DNA from: VRUE01 sp036266075
Lineage (GTDB): Bacteria; Actinomycetota; Thermoleophilia; Solirubrobacterales; 70-9
DNA length: 64,000 nucleotides
Direction of reading: 5' to 3'
Assembly: GCA_036266075.1 (NCBI GenBank)
Contig: DATANV010000001.1
Coordinates: forward strand, 45,144 to 109,143
The translations under genes were made by a program, and so were the position numbers. This document shows, in pieces, positions 46,488-54,702 of the stretch; position 1 is the first letter of the stretch; each line of letters starts with the position of its first letter. Under the pieces are notes generated by a model. The model worked only from the letters and a program-made list of their open reading frames with translations, ran no database searches and had not been told where the DNA came from.

Positions 46488-47312
46488 ATGACCACCGAGA
46501 CGATCAGCCCACCCGAGCTGAGCACGCTGCGAATCGAGATCGACGGGGAGATCGGCATGCTGACCCTCGACCGGCCTGAGGCCTTCAACGCGATGAGCCC
46601 GGAGATGATCGCCGAGCTGACCACCGCCTTTGCCTGGCTCGCCGACCAGGCGCCGCTGCGGGCGCTGGTGATCACCGGCGCCGGCAAGGCATTCTGCGCC
46701 GGCGGCGACGTCAACTGGTTCAAGACCGGCGTCGACGACGACTCGATCGATCTGCCGGCACAGGTGCGGCGCGGCGCCGAGGCGCTACACACGGCGATCG
46801 TCGACCTGCGCCGGATCCCCTACCCGGTGATCTGCGCGGTCAACGGGCCGGCTGCGGGCGCGGGCTTCTCGCTTGCGCTTGCCTGCGACATCCGGATTGC
46901 CTCCGAGGCCGCATTCTTCGCGCCAGCCTACGGGCGCATCGGAGCCTCGCCGGACGGCGGCATGACCTACTTCCTGCCGCGCGTCGTCGGGCCGAGCCGG
47001 GCGCTGGAGATCCTGCTCGAGGACCCGAACATGGGAGCGGCCGACGCACTCGCCGAGCACCTCGTCTCCGAGGTCGTCGCAGCGGACGAGCTGGCCGGGC
47101 GGGCGCGGGCGAAGGCCGAGGAGCTGGCCGAGAGGGCCCCCCACTACGTGCGGATGGCGAAGCTGCTCTGCGGCCAGAGCATCGAGAACAGCCTGACCGA
47201 GCACCTGCAGCTCGAGCGGCACGGGATCGCCGACAGCATGGCGACCGAGGATCTGAGGGCTGGCGTCAGCGCCTTCTTCGGCGGCGACAAGCCGCGTTTC
47301 GAGGGTCGCTGA
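46488..47312 (+). CDS. Enoyl-CoA hydratase/isomerase family protein
   Basis: 274 residues, crotonase fold. MLTLDRPEAFNAMSPEMI, the first oxyanion strand GAGKAFCAGGDV, and the second NGPAAGAGFSLALACDIRIASEAAFFAPAYGRIGASPDGGMTYFLPR. The glutamate usually found at the second catalytic position is replaced by Ser-Pro-Asp (as in isomerase-like PaaG branches), so hydratase activity is not certain. TAGGCT (46438-46443) lies upstream in the uvrC divergent region. Confidence 0.88.
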   Translation: MTTETISPPELSTLRIEIDGEIGMLTLDRPEAFNAMSPEMIAELTTAFAWLADQAPLRALVITGAGKAFCAGGDVNWFKTGVDDDSIDLPAQVRRGAEALHTAIVDLRRIPYPVICAVNGPAAGAGFSLALACDIRIASEAAFFAPAYGRIGASPDGGMTYFLPRVVGPSRALEILLEDPNMGAADALAEHLVSEVVAADELAGRARAKAEELAERAPHYVRMAKLLCGQSIENSLTEHLQLERHGIADSMATEDLRAGVSAFFGGDKPRFEGR

Positions 47313-47382
47313 ACCGAGGTCCCCAGCGCGGCGTATCCGAGTACAGTCTCCCTACCCGGTACCGAGTGGAAAGGATTCGCCG

Positions 47383-47841
47383 ATGAAGAAGGTCGCAGCA
47401 CTGCTCGCCCTGGTCCTGGCGTCCGTGGCCCTGGTCGCCTGCGGCGGCGGCGACGATTCGAGCTCGAGCAACGCCACGACGAACGGTGCCAACAGCGGTG
47501 AATCCGGCGGCGGCGCGGCCGAAGCGGGCAACAAGTCAGAAGAAGGCGGCGGCGGCACGACCGTCGCCTTCGAAGCCGACCCGGGCGGCCAGCTCGCCTA
47601 CACCGCCACCGAAGCCAGCGCCAAGGCCGGCCAGGTGACGGTCGACTTCAACAACCCGCAGGGCTTGACCCACGACGTCGCGATCGAAGACTCCGGCGGC
47701 AAGACGGTGGGCAAGACCGAACTGATCGCCGAAGGCGAAGACTCGACCACGGTCAACCTGAAGCCCGGCACCTACACCTTCTATTGCTCGGTGCCCGGCC
47801 ACCGCGAAGCCGGCATGGAAGGAACGTTGACCGTCAAGTAG
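47383..47841 (+). CDS. Plastocyanin-like cupredoxin lipoprotein
   Basis: 152 residues. Lipoprotein signal ALVACGGG (Cys20), a Ser/Gly/Asn-rich linker (21-62) and a cupredoxin domain. Copper ligands are visible: His in GLTHDVAI, then Cys, His and Met in YCSVPGHREAGMEG. Type I copper electron carrier on the outer side of the membrane. Preceded by TACAGT and a GGAAAGGA ribosome site. Stands alone. Confidence 0.93.
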   Translation: MKKVAALLALVLASVALVACGGGDDSSSSNATTNGANSGESGGGAAEAGNKSEEGGGGTTVAFEADPGGQLAYTATEASAKAGQVTVDFNNPQGLTHDVAIEDSGGKTVGKTELIAEGEDSTTVNLKPGTYTFYCSVPGHREAGMEGTLTVK

Positions 47842-47893
47842 CGCAGTGGAGCACGGCGCCCGCCGGCCGGCCGGCGGGCGCTGCAGGTCTTCC

Positions 47894-48424
47894 TCAAACG
47901 GCGAGCTGCCCGTCCGACAGCCGTTGGGCGATCAGGTCGGCGACCTCCTCGGGACTGCTTCCCCCCGCCTCGATGACGTTGCGCTCGAGCTCACCGAGCT
48001 CGGTGAAATCCCGCCAAAGCCCGGCGATCGCGTCGATCTCGATGGGGGGCTCGCCTTCGCGAGCCTGCACCCGTTCGGTGCAGACGGCCAGCGGCGCACG
48101 GAGCACGGCATAGGCGACCGCATGCCCCGCCCCGTGGAGGGCGTCGCGCAGGGGCCCGAGGAACCAGCGCGGGATGACGATCCCGTCGACGATGGTGAAG
48201 TAGCCGGCCGCCGCATAGCCGGCAGCGGCCCCGGCAACGATTCCCATGACAACTTGGTTCTGCTCCTGCGACTCGGGCTTCCAAGGCTCCACGTAACCGG
48301 ATCGGACGAAGCGAAAGAACGCATCCGATTCCAGGTGGGCCGCCCGCGCGAACCGCGCCGCAAGGCCCGCGGCGGCCGTCGTCTTACCCACCCCAGGCGG
48401 ACCGCTGAGAATCAGCACTGGCAT
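47894..48424 (-). CDS. P-loop kinase-like protein
   Basis: 176 residues. Walker A GPPGVGKTTAAAGLAARF at the N-terminus and a DxD-like LESDAFFRF, then a large helix-rich part with YFTIVDGIVIPRWFLGPLRDAL and YAVLRAPLAVCTERVQAREGE (arginine-rich lid). This layout resembles small-molecule kinases of the chloramphenicol phosphotransferase/shikimate kinase-like group. Substrate unknown. ATG 48424; a GTG seven codons upstream is possible. Confidence 0.78.
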   Translation of the reverse strand: MPVLILSGPPGVGKTTAAAGLAARFARAAHLESDAFFRFVRSGYVEPWKPESQEQNQVVMGIVAGAAAGYAAAGYFTIVDGIVIPRWFLGPLRDALHGAGHAVAYAVLRAPLAVCTERVQAREGEPPIEIDAIAGLWRDFTELGELERNVIEAGGSSPEEVADLIAQRLSDGQLAV

Positions 48425-48459
48425 GTCGCGCGGAGCCGCCACGACGTACGATGCTAATT

Positions 48460-48496
48460 GGCACTGGCGGAACGATCCGTGCGGTAAACCAGTGCC
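48460..48496 (-). terminator. Stem-loop at the end of the AOC-like lipoprotein gene
   Basis: GGCACTGG (48460-48467) and CCAGTGCC (48489-48496) form an 8-bp stem that includes the first base of the stop codon of the gene ending at 48496. No U-tract. Probable terminator for the minus-strand gene. Confidence 0.5.
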
Positions 48497-48951
48497 TACT
48501 CTTCGACTTCGTAGGTGAAGTCGTACTCGGTTTCTTCGGGATTGCGGGCGTGCAGCTGCATCTGCCCGCTCGCATCCTCGTATTCGCCAGTGCCTCCGGT
48601 GATCGCAAGGGTCGAGTCTTTGCCGTCGTAGAACGGACCCTCGACGGTCATCTGCCCGCCGGACAGGGAGACGGTCCAAATGCACTCCCATGCCTTGCCG
48701 GCAGCGGTGCGCACGCACTGTCCGTTGTCCGATCCCACCCGCTTTTCGTTCGAGGAGTCGAAGACGGGGTTGGCAAATGCAAGCACGTCGCCGACCGAGT
48801 CTTCCTCGCTCGCCGGGCCGATGTGACGGACGGTGTCAGTGTCGGCGTGCTCGATCAGCTCGATCGTTTCCGAGTCGGAGCCGCTGCCACAGGCGGTGAG
48901 CAGGCCAGCGGCGCACACCGCCGCGATCGAGACGAGATGGCGAGCCTTCAT
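48496..48951 (-). CDS. Lipoprotein with allene oxide cyclase-like barrel
   Basis: 151 residues. Signal with lipobox GLLTACGSG (Cys20). The mature domain has DVLAFANPVFDSSNEKRVGSDNGQCVR, WECIWTVSLSGGQMTVEG and the strong AOC/dirigent-like segment LAITGGTGEYEDASGQMQ, ending in a hydrophilic strand. Such bacterial AOC-like lipoproteins have no proven reaction. GGAGAG precedes the ATG. Confidence 0.82.
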   Translation of the reverse strand: MKARHLVSIAAVCAAGLLTACGSGSDSETIELIEHADTDTVRHIGPASEEDSVGDVLAFANPVFDSSNEKRVGSDNGQCVRTAAGKAWECIWTVSLSGGQMTVEGPFYDGKDSTLAITGGTGEYEDASGQMQLHARNPEETEYDFTYEVEE

Positions 48952-49161
48952 TTTCTCTCCCTCGGTCGAGCCATGCGGGCGTGTCGAGTCTCCCCTGCGC
49001 CGCCAGGCCGAGTCAACGGCCACCACGGCCAACCACTTCGCGAGGAGTGGCCAGATCGGCAGATGGCCCGATCGACGGGCAATCGACCCGAGGATCTTGG
49101 GTTGTCTCAGCGCAACGGCGGGTGTACCGTCGCGATAGGCCCAACGAACGAAAGGAATCCC

Positions 49162-49521
49162 ATGGCCACTGAGGTCAAGAACTTCGACTCCCCCGACGAG
49201 ACCCGCCCGTTTGAGGGGAACGGCCAGGCAAAGATCGTTCAGCTCGCCGGTCACGCTGTCGCCCAGGGCACCTTTGAGCCAGGTTGGAGGTGGTCGGAGA
49301 ACGTCAAGCCGATCGCCGGGACCGACTCATGCCAGGTAGCCCATTTCGGCTACGTGCTGTCAGGCAGCATGCGCATCTTCATGGACGACGGCACCGAGGC
49401 CCAGATCAAAGCCGGCGACGTGGTCGCCATCCCGCCGGGCCACGATGCCGAAGTTCCCGGCCCCGAGGCATGCGTGATGGTCGACTTCGGCGAGATCGGC
49501 AACTACGCGAAGCGCGACTGA
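49162..49521 (+). CDS. Cupin-domain protein
   Basis: 119 residues. Single cupin: GTFEPGWRWSENVKPI followed by CQVAHFGYVLSGSMRIFMDDG and AGDVVAIPPGHDAEVPG. The first motif has W and E in place of the usual two His, with His in AHFGYV and GHDAEV retained. Known relatives occur next to stress or regulator genes; function unknown. AAAGGAA precedes the ATG. Confidence 0.85.
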   Translation: MATEVKNFDSPDETRPFEGNGQAKIVQLAGHAVAQGTFEPGWRWSENVKPIAGTDSCQVAHFGYVLSGSMRIFMDDGTEAQIKAGDVVAIPPGHDAEVPGPEACVMVDFGEIGNYAKRD

Positions 49522-49599
49522 ATCCGGTCAGGCGCCCGTCACTCGACGGGCGCCATCGCTCGTGTCACAGGAATCCCGCGTGCCTGCAAGGATCGCGCC

Positions 49600-50196
49600 G
49601 TGCACCCGATGGAACCGGTCAAGCTTCGCGGCGACCTTGTCAGGATTGAACCGCTGCGTAGCGAGCATGCCGCTGGCGTGCTGACCGCTGCAGACAGCGA
49701 GGACATATTCACCTGGCTTCCGTATCCACGCCCGTCCGATGTCAATCAGGCACGCGCTTGGATCGAGGATGCGCTTGCCGACCGGAAGGCGAATCGCCGT
49801 CTCCCGTTGGCGATTTTCGCCACCGACGACGGCTCAGCGATCGGCTCGACCTCCTATTGGGACTTCGACGCCGGCAATGCTCACGTGGAGATCGGGTCAA
49901 CCTGGATCAGTCGATCCCGATGGCGAACCGGATGCAACGCGGAGGCCAAGCTTCTGCTCCTGACCCATGCCTTCGAGACGCTGGAGCTTGAGCGTGTCGC
50001 CTTCCGAACCGACATCCGCAACGAGCGCTCGCAGCGCGCCATTGAAAGGCTAGGGGCGATCAAGGAGGGCGTACACCGCCATGAGATGCGACGGCGAGAC
50101 GGCAGCTGGCGCGACAGCGTCCACTACGCGATCCTGCGCACCGAATGGCCAAGCGCCAAAGGACGCCTCTCTAAGCAGCTCGATACAGCGGCCTAA
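49600..50196 (+). CDS. GNAT family N-acetyltransferase (RimJ/RimL-like)
   Basis: 198 residues from GTG, with AAGGA upstream. RimJ-type start KLRGDLVRIEPLRSEHAAGV, strand GSTSYWDFDAGNAHVEIGSTWI, motif A-like region RTGCNAEAKLLLLTHAFETLELERVAFRTDIRNERSQRAIERLGA and the final DSVHYAILRTEW. The Gln/Arg-x-x-Gly loop is weak here (RWRTGCNAEAK). Probably acetylates a small molecule or a protein N-terminus. Confidence 0.88.
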   Translation: MHPMEPVKLRGDLVRIEPLRSEHAAGVLTAADSEDIFTWLPYPRPSDVNQARAWIEDALADRKANRRLPLAIFATDDGSAIGSTSYWDFDAGNAHVEIGSTWISRSRWRTGCNAEAKLLLLTHAFETLELERVAFRTDIRNERSQRAIERLGAIKEGVHRHEMRRRDGSWRDSVHYAILRTEWPSAKGRLSKQLDTAA

Positions 50197-50286
50197 TCGC
50201 CGTCTCGGCAACCCCCGAGAGCCTCGAATCTAGCTGCCGTTGTATGAATTGTTTGGCCCCATTCCATGCGGACAATCAGCCCTATG

Positions 50287-50315
50287 TTGAGCTACCCGGA
50301 CAAGTGCCGTACACT
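50287..50315 (+). promoter_or_regulatory. Promoter of the toxin-antitoxin pair
   Basis: TTGAGC (50287-50292) and TACACT (50310-50315) are separated by the ideal 17 nt; TACACT ends 8 nt before ATG 50324, so the transcript is leaderless or nearly so. Confidence 0.65.
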
Positions 50316-50323
50316 CGCTGCAC

Positions 50324-50605
50324 ATGGAGCCCACGGCCAGCCCCAAGACCCGCCGGATCGAGATCCGGGTGTCCGACGAAGAGCGCGACCTGGAGCAGGC
50401 CGCTGCTACCACCCGCGGCCAGACGCTCAGCGAGTTCGTCCGCCAGGCTGCACGCCGCGAGGCCGAGCAGGTGCTGGCTGAGCGAACCAGCATTGCGCTC
50501 AATCCAGAAGAGGCCGACCGCTTTCTCGCGGCCCTGGACGATCCCTCTTCCTTTGAGGCTGGTCTCGGCGCCCTTACCGAACGGCCCAGCGTTCTCGGCG
50601 GTTGA
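50324..50605 (+). CDS. tacA: DUF1778 antitoxin (TacA-like)
   Basis: 93 residues. The N-terminal ribbon-helix-helix is typical of DUF1778: KTRRIEIRVSDEERDLEQAAATTRGQTLSEFVRQAARREAE; the C-terminal ALNPEEADRFLAALDDP segment is the toxin-wrapping tail. It would bind the toxin and repress the shared promoter. Overlaps the toxin gene by 4 bp. Confidence 0.92.
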   Translation: MEPTASPKTRRIEIRVSDEERDLEQAAATTRGQTLSEFVRQAARREAEQVLAERTSIALNPEEADRFLAALDDPSSFEAGLGALTERPSVLGG

Positions 50606-51120
50606 GCGCTCGCTTTGGAGCGGTCAAGCCGCTCGAGCCTCACCACGACGTCGATCACTTCGAGTGCGGCCGCGAACAGCTGGATCGCTGGCTGCGCGCC
50701 TACGCAGGACAGGGCCAACGCCGAGACACCGCTCGCACCTTCGTGGTCTGCCGACAAGAAGAAACCGATGTAGTTGGCTACTACACGCTGGTCGCCTCGC
50801 AGGTCGAGCAGAGAGATGCAACAGGCGAAGTTCAGCGGGGAACGTCCAAGCACTTCCCGATCCCCGCCTGCCTGATCGCCCGTCTTGCCGTCGATCGGTC
50901 CGAGCAGAGCATCGGCCTTGGGCGAAGCCTCCTCCTTGACGCCCTGCAGCGCACCGAGCGCGCCTCGCGCTCGGTCGCCATGCGCGCCGTCCTCGTCCAT
51001 GCCCTCGACGAGGAAGCCGCTGCGTTCTATGCACGCTTCGGATTCAAGCCCGCAACCGCAGAGCCGCTGACGCTGATGGTCCCGCTGGAGGCCGTCCGCC
51101 GGATCCTGCTCAGCACATGA
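50602..51120 (+). CDS. tacT: GNAT toxin (TacT-like aminoacyl-tRNA acetyltransferase)
   Basis: 172 residues from TTG 50602, overlapping the antitoxin stop. TacT-type order: VKPLEPHHDVDHFECGREQLDRWLR, TFVVCRQEETDVVGYYTLVAS, PIPACLIARLAVDRSEQSIGLGRSLLLDAL with the acetyl-CoA loop Q-S-I-G-L-G, and AAAFYARFGF with the catalytic Tyr near the end. Known TacT proteins acetylate charged tRNA and block translation. Complete pair, so plausibly active. Confidence 0.92.
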   Translation: MSARFGAVKPLEPHHDVDHFECGREQLDRWLRAYAGQGQRRDTARTFVVCRQEETDVVGYYTLVASQVEQRDATGEVQRGTSKHFPIPACLIARLAVDRSEQSIGLGRSLLLDALQRTERASRSVAMRAVLVHALDEEAAAFYARFGFKPATAEPLTLMVPLEAVRRILLST

Positions 51121-51125
51121 CTCCG

Positions 51126-51329
51126 TTAGTCACCCGACACCGTCGCACTCAGGAGCTGCACCGACGCCGCGGCCAACAGCAGAATCGAGGGCGCAAGCAG
51201 CAAACGCGAAAGCGGCGTGAGGAATGCGAGCCCAGGCACGCACAGAAGGAGCGCAAGCCAGCGCGGCATGAGCGCCCGCGCACGCAACGCAACCCACACC
51301 AAGCAGAAGCACTGCACCAAGCCCTGCAA
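51126..51329 (-). CDS. Possible small hydrophobic protein
   Basis: 67 codons from TTG. Two stretches (about residues 5-35 and 38-62) are strongly hydrophobic, e.g. LALLLCVPGLAFL and LLLAPSILLLAAASVQLL, so it could be a two-helix membrane peptide or the relic of a larger membrane protein. No Shine-Dalgarno or -10 box is clear. It is the only candidate in the 320-bp stretch 51121-51440; otherwise I see nothing there. Confidence 0.3.
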   Translation of the reverse strand: MQGLVQCFCLVWVALRARALMPRWLALLLCVPGLAFLTPLSRLLLAPSILLLAAASVQLLSATVSGD

Positions 51330-51440
51330 ATCCGGTGATCCGGCGCCTGCGGATTTCGCTGTCCAGAGATAGCGGACTCCTCCACCGGACGCGCTATATC
51401 CCGGGCGTTTTTTCGAGCCGCCTACCTGAACGCGGGAACC

Positions 51441-51914
51441 TCAGCTGGCGGGTGCCATCACGCGGGTGACGCTGTCGCCGACGAAGCAGGGCTTCTCATT
51501 GCCCTCGACCTCGAGGGTGAAGCGGGTCACTACCTCCCACCAGCCGCCGCCCTTCTCGTCGATCGAGACGACCTCGGCCTTGCCGCGGACCTTGCTGTCG
51601 ACGGGGACCGGAGCGGGGAAGCGGATCTTGTTCCAGCCGTAGTTGACGCCGAGGGCGAAGCCGGTCGAGGAGATCAGCTCTTTGCGGAAGCCGTCGACGA
51701 GCGAGAGGGTCAGGTTGCCGTGGGCGATCGTCGTGCCGAAGGGGCTTTCGCTCTTGGCGCGCTCGACGTCGACGTGGATCCACTGGTCGTCGCCCGAGAG
51801 GTCGGCGAAGGCGTCGATGTCGCCTTGGGTGACGGTGCGCCACTCGCTCGGCCCGATCTCCTGGCCGACCAGGGCCTGCATCCCCTCGACTCCCCGTACC
51901 TCGACGGTTGCCAT
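51441..51914 (-). CDS. MaoC-family dehydratase (hot-dog fold)
   Basis: 157 residues. The R-specific hydratase motif is intact: DLSGDDQWIHVDVERAKSESPFGTTIAHGNLTLSL gives the Asp and His catalytic pair and the following Gly-x-x-x-AHG. Likely hydrates trans-2-enoyl-CoA. ATG 51914 is supported by TAGACT ending 8 nt upstream (leaderless); the longer frame is not plausible. Divergent from the gene at 52091. Confidence 0.92.
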   Translation of the reverse strand: MATVEVRGVEGMQALVGQEIGPSEWRTVTQGDIDAFADLSGDDQWIHVDVERAKSESPFGTTIAHGNLTLSLVDGFRKELISSTGFALGVNYGWNKIRFPAPVPVDSKVRGKAEVVSIDEKGGGWWEVVTRFTLEVEGNEKPCFVGDSVTRVMAPAS

Positions 51915-52090
51915 CGCGCCGCAGTCTAGGCAAAGAGGCGCAGCGGCGTGTGGCGTGCGATGGCGACGAAGTCGGCGTGCTGGAATAGGCAGACTCGATG
52001 GGTACCGATCTACTCCCGATCGGCGTAGGATGTGGCCGTCGCCGCCGTAGACACGCGCGGCCGACAGACAGGGGGCGGAGCGCCCGCGCG

Positions 52091-52741
52091 ATGAACGTCT
52101 ACGCGGAGCTGCGCAGCTCATTTCGACGAACCGATCAAGCGGCCAGCACTACTCCAGATATTCCAATGAAACCTTCCGGCGATCTCCAGCTCGAACAAAC
52201 CCCTGCTGTCGAAGCCGATCCCCGCTACACGTGGGTCGAATGGGACGAAAGCTCACCGCCGAAATTGGCGGAGCTGGTCTCGAAGTTCAAGCCATTGGAC
52301 AAAGACGCGGGACACGCCGCTGCCTGTTGGCTCAAGACGGAAGCCCAGTCGGACTTGTTCACGGTCACCCATCTGCTGACCTCGGAAGCGCGACTCGAGG
52401 GCTTCATCACATGCCGGGTAAGTGAGGCGACTCTGACCTGGAGCGGCGTCGAATCGCTGGGGGTCTCGCGCGAGGAAAGCCGTAAAACGGTTCCCGCCTA
52501 CCTCCTCTGCTGGTGCGCGAAGCACCGCGAGACCTCGATGGACGGGGAAGAGCTGATCCTCAATGCAATTCGACTCGGCAAGGAGGTTCGCCGTTACGGC
52601 TGTGCGGTCCTAGCTCTGGACCCACACGACGACGTCACCGCCGAGAAGGTATGGCAGCGGAAATACGGATTTCGACTCGGGGCAAAACCCACCGACAGCG
52701 ACAGGCATCCACGGCTCTGGACGCCTCTCAGCACGGACTGA
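52091..52741 (+). CDS. GNAT-like acetyltransferase, possibly toxin-like
   Basis: 216 residues from ATG 52091 (ATG 52168 is also possible). The C-terminal 150 residues follow the GNAT layout: FITCRVSEATLTW, VPAYLLCWCAKHRETSMDGEELILNAIRLGKEVRRYGCAVLALDPHD and VWQRKYGFRLG, closest in feel to TacT-like proteins (a hydrophilic D-G-E-E loop in place of the R-G-x-G loop, then an aromatic-G-F end). The N-terminal 60 residues are unlike known families. It faces a small gene on the other strand 8 bp away. Local base use is less GC-rich than nearby core genes. Confidence 0.65.
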   Translation: MNVYAELRSSFRRTDQAASTTPDIPMKPSGDLQLEQTPAVEADPRYTWVEWDESSPPKLAELVSKFKPLDKDAGHAAACWLKTEAQSDLFTVTHLLTSEARLEGFITCRVSEATLTWSGVESLGVSREESRKTVPAYLLCWCAKHRETSMDGEELILNAIRLGKEVRRYGCAVLALDPHDDVTAEKVWQRKYGFRLGAKPTDSDRHPRLWTPLSTD

Positions 52742-52749
52742 GAGGGCGC

Positions 52750-52944
52750 TCAGTCGTCGAGACGGCCCTGTGCGCGCAGAGACTCGGCGTACCTATCCGC
52801 TTTCTCCAGAAGCCTCCGCACGGTTGGATCCTGGCGAGCCTTCGCGTACTCGGTGGCGTCGATCTCCAGGTACGACTCGGAGGCACCCCCCGCGATGGGC
52901 ACGTGGGGCTTGACGTCTCCGGATTGGTCTTTCTTCCTGGTCAT
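52750..52944 (-). CDS. Small hydrophilic protein of unknown function
   Basis: 64 residues. GGGAGG lies 8 nt before the ATG, which supports it as a real gene. Charged N-terminus MTRKKDQSGDVKPHVPIAGG followed by a helix-prone end YLEIDATEYAKARQDPTVRRLLEKADRY. No family recognised. It converges with the GNAT-like gene, not in operon with it. 194 bp of non-coding sequence lie upstream (52945-53138) with nothing evident except a hairpin at 53113. Confidence 0.6.
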   Translation of the reverse strand: MTRKKDQSGDVKPHVPIAGGASESYLEIDATEYAKARQDPTVRRLLEKADRYAESLRAQGRLDD

Positions 52945-53112
52945 AGCTGCCGCCTCCCGCGATCATCGACTCAATCACACGGCACCTTAACTTCTCACTC
53001 GGAAGAACGGTTCCTACGTGATACCTCGCCAGCACTCAAAAGGTAACGCATCGAGTTCTTTACGTCCAGACAGCCATCAGATAGCACGGATGGAATATTG
53101 CAATTAGCTGAA

Positions 53113-53131
53113 GGCTGTCTGCCCGACAGCC
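53113..53131 (-). terminator. Hairpin downstream of the TadE-VanY-SLT gene
   Basis: GGCTGTC (53113-53119), loop TGCCC and GACAGCC (53125-53131) form a perfect 7-bp hairpin 8 nt beyond the stop codon of the gene ending at 53139. Confidence 0.6.
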
Positions 53132-53138
53132 GGACGTC

Positions 53139-54533
53139 TCAGGAAACCAGTCGCACTTCGAAGGTCGGGACGACGAGCGCGCCGACGCCGCCGAGCAGGG
53201 CGAGGATGCGGGTGACGTAGGCCCGGGTCTCGGGGATGGCGGGGACGCAGCGGCAGGCTTCGACGGACGCTGGGCCGGCGTTGTAGGCGGCCAGGGCCAG
53301 CTCGGGCGAGCCGAGCTGGCGGATCAGGTCGGACATCAGGTGGGCTTGGGCTCCCATCGCTTCGACCGGGTCGAACGGATCGCGCAAGCCGTAGGCGGCG
53401 GCCGTCGAGGGGATGAACTGGGCGATGCCCTGGGCGCCGGCCGGCGAGACGGCGAAGGGGTTGAAGTTCGACTCGGCCATCAGTTGGGCAGCGAGCAGCG
53501 CGGCCGAGACGTTCCAGCGGGCGGCGGCGCGCAGCAGCGGTGCCCGGTAGCGCCGGGGGACGAAGGCGGGCAGCCCGGCGGCGCTCGCGAAGGCCCCGTC
53601 TCCCCCGCCTGTCTCCGTTCCGCGGACGGCAACCGCATTGCCTGCCGTTGAGCACGGCGGCGGCCCAGCGGCGAAGCCGAAGTGCCAAGGCTCCCACGAG
53701 TAGCGCCGGACGAAGCCGAAGCGGGCGGCATTGGCGTCGAGCCAAGCGTAGGCAGATTCGGGGCCCAGGTCCAGCTCGGTCGCGCACCGGTGCAGCGAGT
53801 GGCCGGGCGGCGCCACCCAGCGAGGATCCGGGTGTTCGGCGAAGAGCGCGGCCTGTTCTGCATCCGAGCGGAAGCCGGAGTTGACGATCAGGCTCAGGCC
53901 GGCGCGCGAAGCCGCCGCGGCCATACGGTCGAAGGCGTCGGCGACGTCCGGGCGCATCCCCTCTCCCTGGCGGTAGGCGAGTGGGCCGCCGTAGCCGCCG
54001 CCGCTCGCTGTGACTGGCATCGGATCGGTGCCGGGGGCGGGAGCCGCGGCTTCGGCGACGGCGGAGGCTTCTACGTCCATGGGAGGCCGGCGACCCAGCT
54101 CCGGCCGTGCGATTTCGAGGGTCGCCGTCACCGTCGCCCGCACCCGCAGCGGCGCGAACGAGGCCCGGTCGGGGAAGGAGACGCGCAAGCGCTCCGGCGA
54201 GACGCCGTTCGCGGCGGTGATGTCGCGTGCCGCCGCGCGGGCCCTCGCCAGGTAGGCGGCCTTCTCGACGTGAGCTGGGTTTGGCGCGCCGCCCGGCAGG
54301 CGCGGCGGCGTCAGCAGCCGCGGCAGGTCGTCGCGCATCGAGCGCGCCGCCGAGATCGCCGCCAGATCGGCGGCGCGCTGCGCCCTGCCCTTGCCGGTGA
54401 CCGCGCCGGCGATCGCGACAAGCGCCAGCGCCGCGACGAGCAGCGCGAAAGCACCGCCGAGCGCGAGCAGAAGTGCCTGCCCGCGCTCGGCGCGCGGGCT
54501 GAGCGCGCGATCCCGCTCGTGACGACTGGCCAT
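53139..54533 (-). CDS. Three-domain fusion: TadE-like anchor, VanY D,D-peptidase and lytic transglycosylase
   Basis: 464 residues. Residues 1-165 are a TadE/TadG-like part: RGQALLLALGGAFALLVAALALVA, then AQRAADLAAISAA, as in TadE-like proteins of actinobacterial secretion/pilus loci. Residues 185-290 are a VanY-type D-alanyl-D-alanine carboxypeptidase: SGFRSDAEQ, His248 and Asp255 in GHSLHRCATELD, Glu281 and His284 in EPWH. Residues 330-445 are an SLT transglycosylase: catalytic Glu354 in LMAESNFNPFAV, GAQGIAQFIPSTA and AYNAGP. All catalytic residues are in place. Placed outside the membrane, it could open peptidoglycan at a pilus or secretion site. Confidence 0.87.
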   Translation of the reverse strand: MASRHERDRALSPRAERGQALLLALGGAFALLVAALALVAIAGAVTGKGRAQRAADLAAISAARSMRDDLPRLLTPPRLPGGAPNPAHVEKAAYLARARAAARDITAANGVSPERLRVSFPDRASFAPLRVRATVTATLEIARPELGRRPPMDVEASAVAEAAAPAPGTDPMPVTASGGGYGGPLAYRQGEGMRPDVADAFDRMAAAASRAGLSLIVNSGFRSDAEQAALFAEHPDPRWVAPPGHSLHRCATELDLGPESAYAWLDANAARFGFVRRYSWEPWHFGFAAGPPPCSTAGNAVAVRGTETGGGDGAFASAAGLPAFVPRRYRAPLLRAAARWNVSAALLAAQLMAESNFNPFAVSPAGAQGIAQFIPSTAAAYGLRDPFDPVEAMGAQAHLMSDLIRQLGSPELALAAYNAGPASVEACRCVPAIPETRAYVTRILALLGGVGALVVPTFEVRLVS

Positions 54534-54702
54534 GCACGCACCCTGCTCGAGCGCGGCGCACGCGTGGCGCGATCAGGAGAAAAGTTCAGTGCCGGAACAG
54601 CGACGGATTCGCAACGCCCGGGCAAGCCCCGGCGCCGCTTCGAGGTAGCTCAATGGAACGTTAAAAGACGTATCCCAGTAACAGCAAGTATCTTGATCGC
54701 TC

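Noticed and set aside
51149..51385. 78-codon cysteine- and arginine-rich open frame on the minus strand
   Set aside because: No ribosome site or promoter, and composition typical of a GC-shadow; the overlapping hydrophobic frame at 51126-51329 is a slightly better candidate.
54640..54675. tRNA-like stretch GAGGTAGCTCAATGG upstream of the MBL-fold cassette
   Set aside because: It resembles a D-arm, but no anticodon arm, T-arm or acceptor partner can be built around it, so it is not a tRNA gene.
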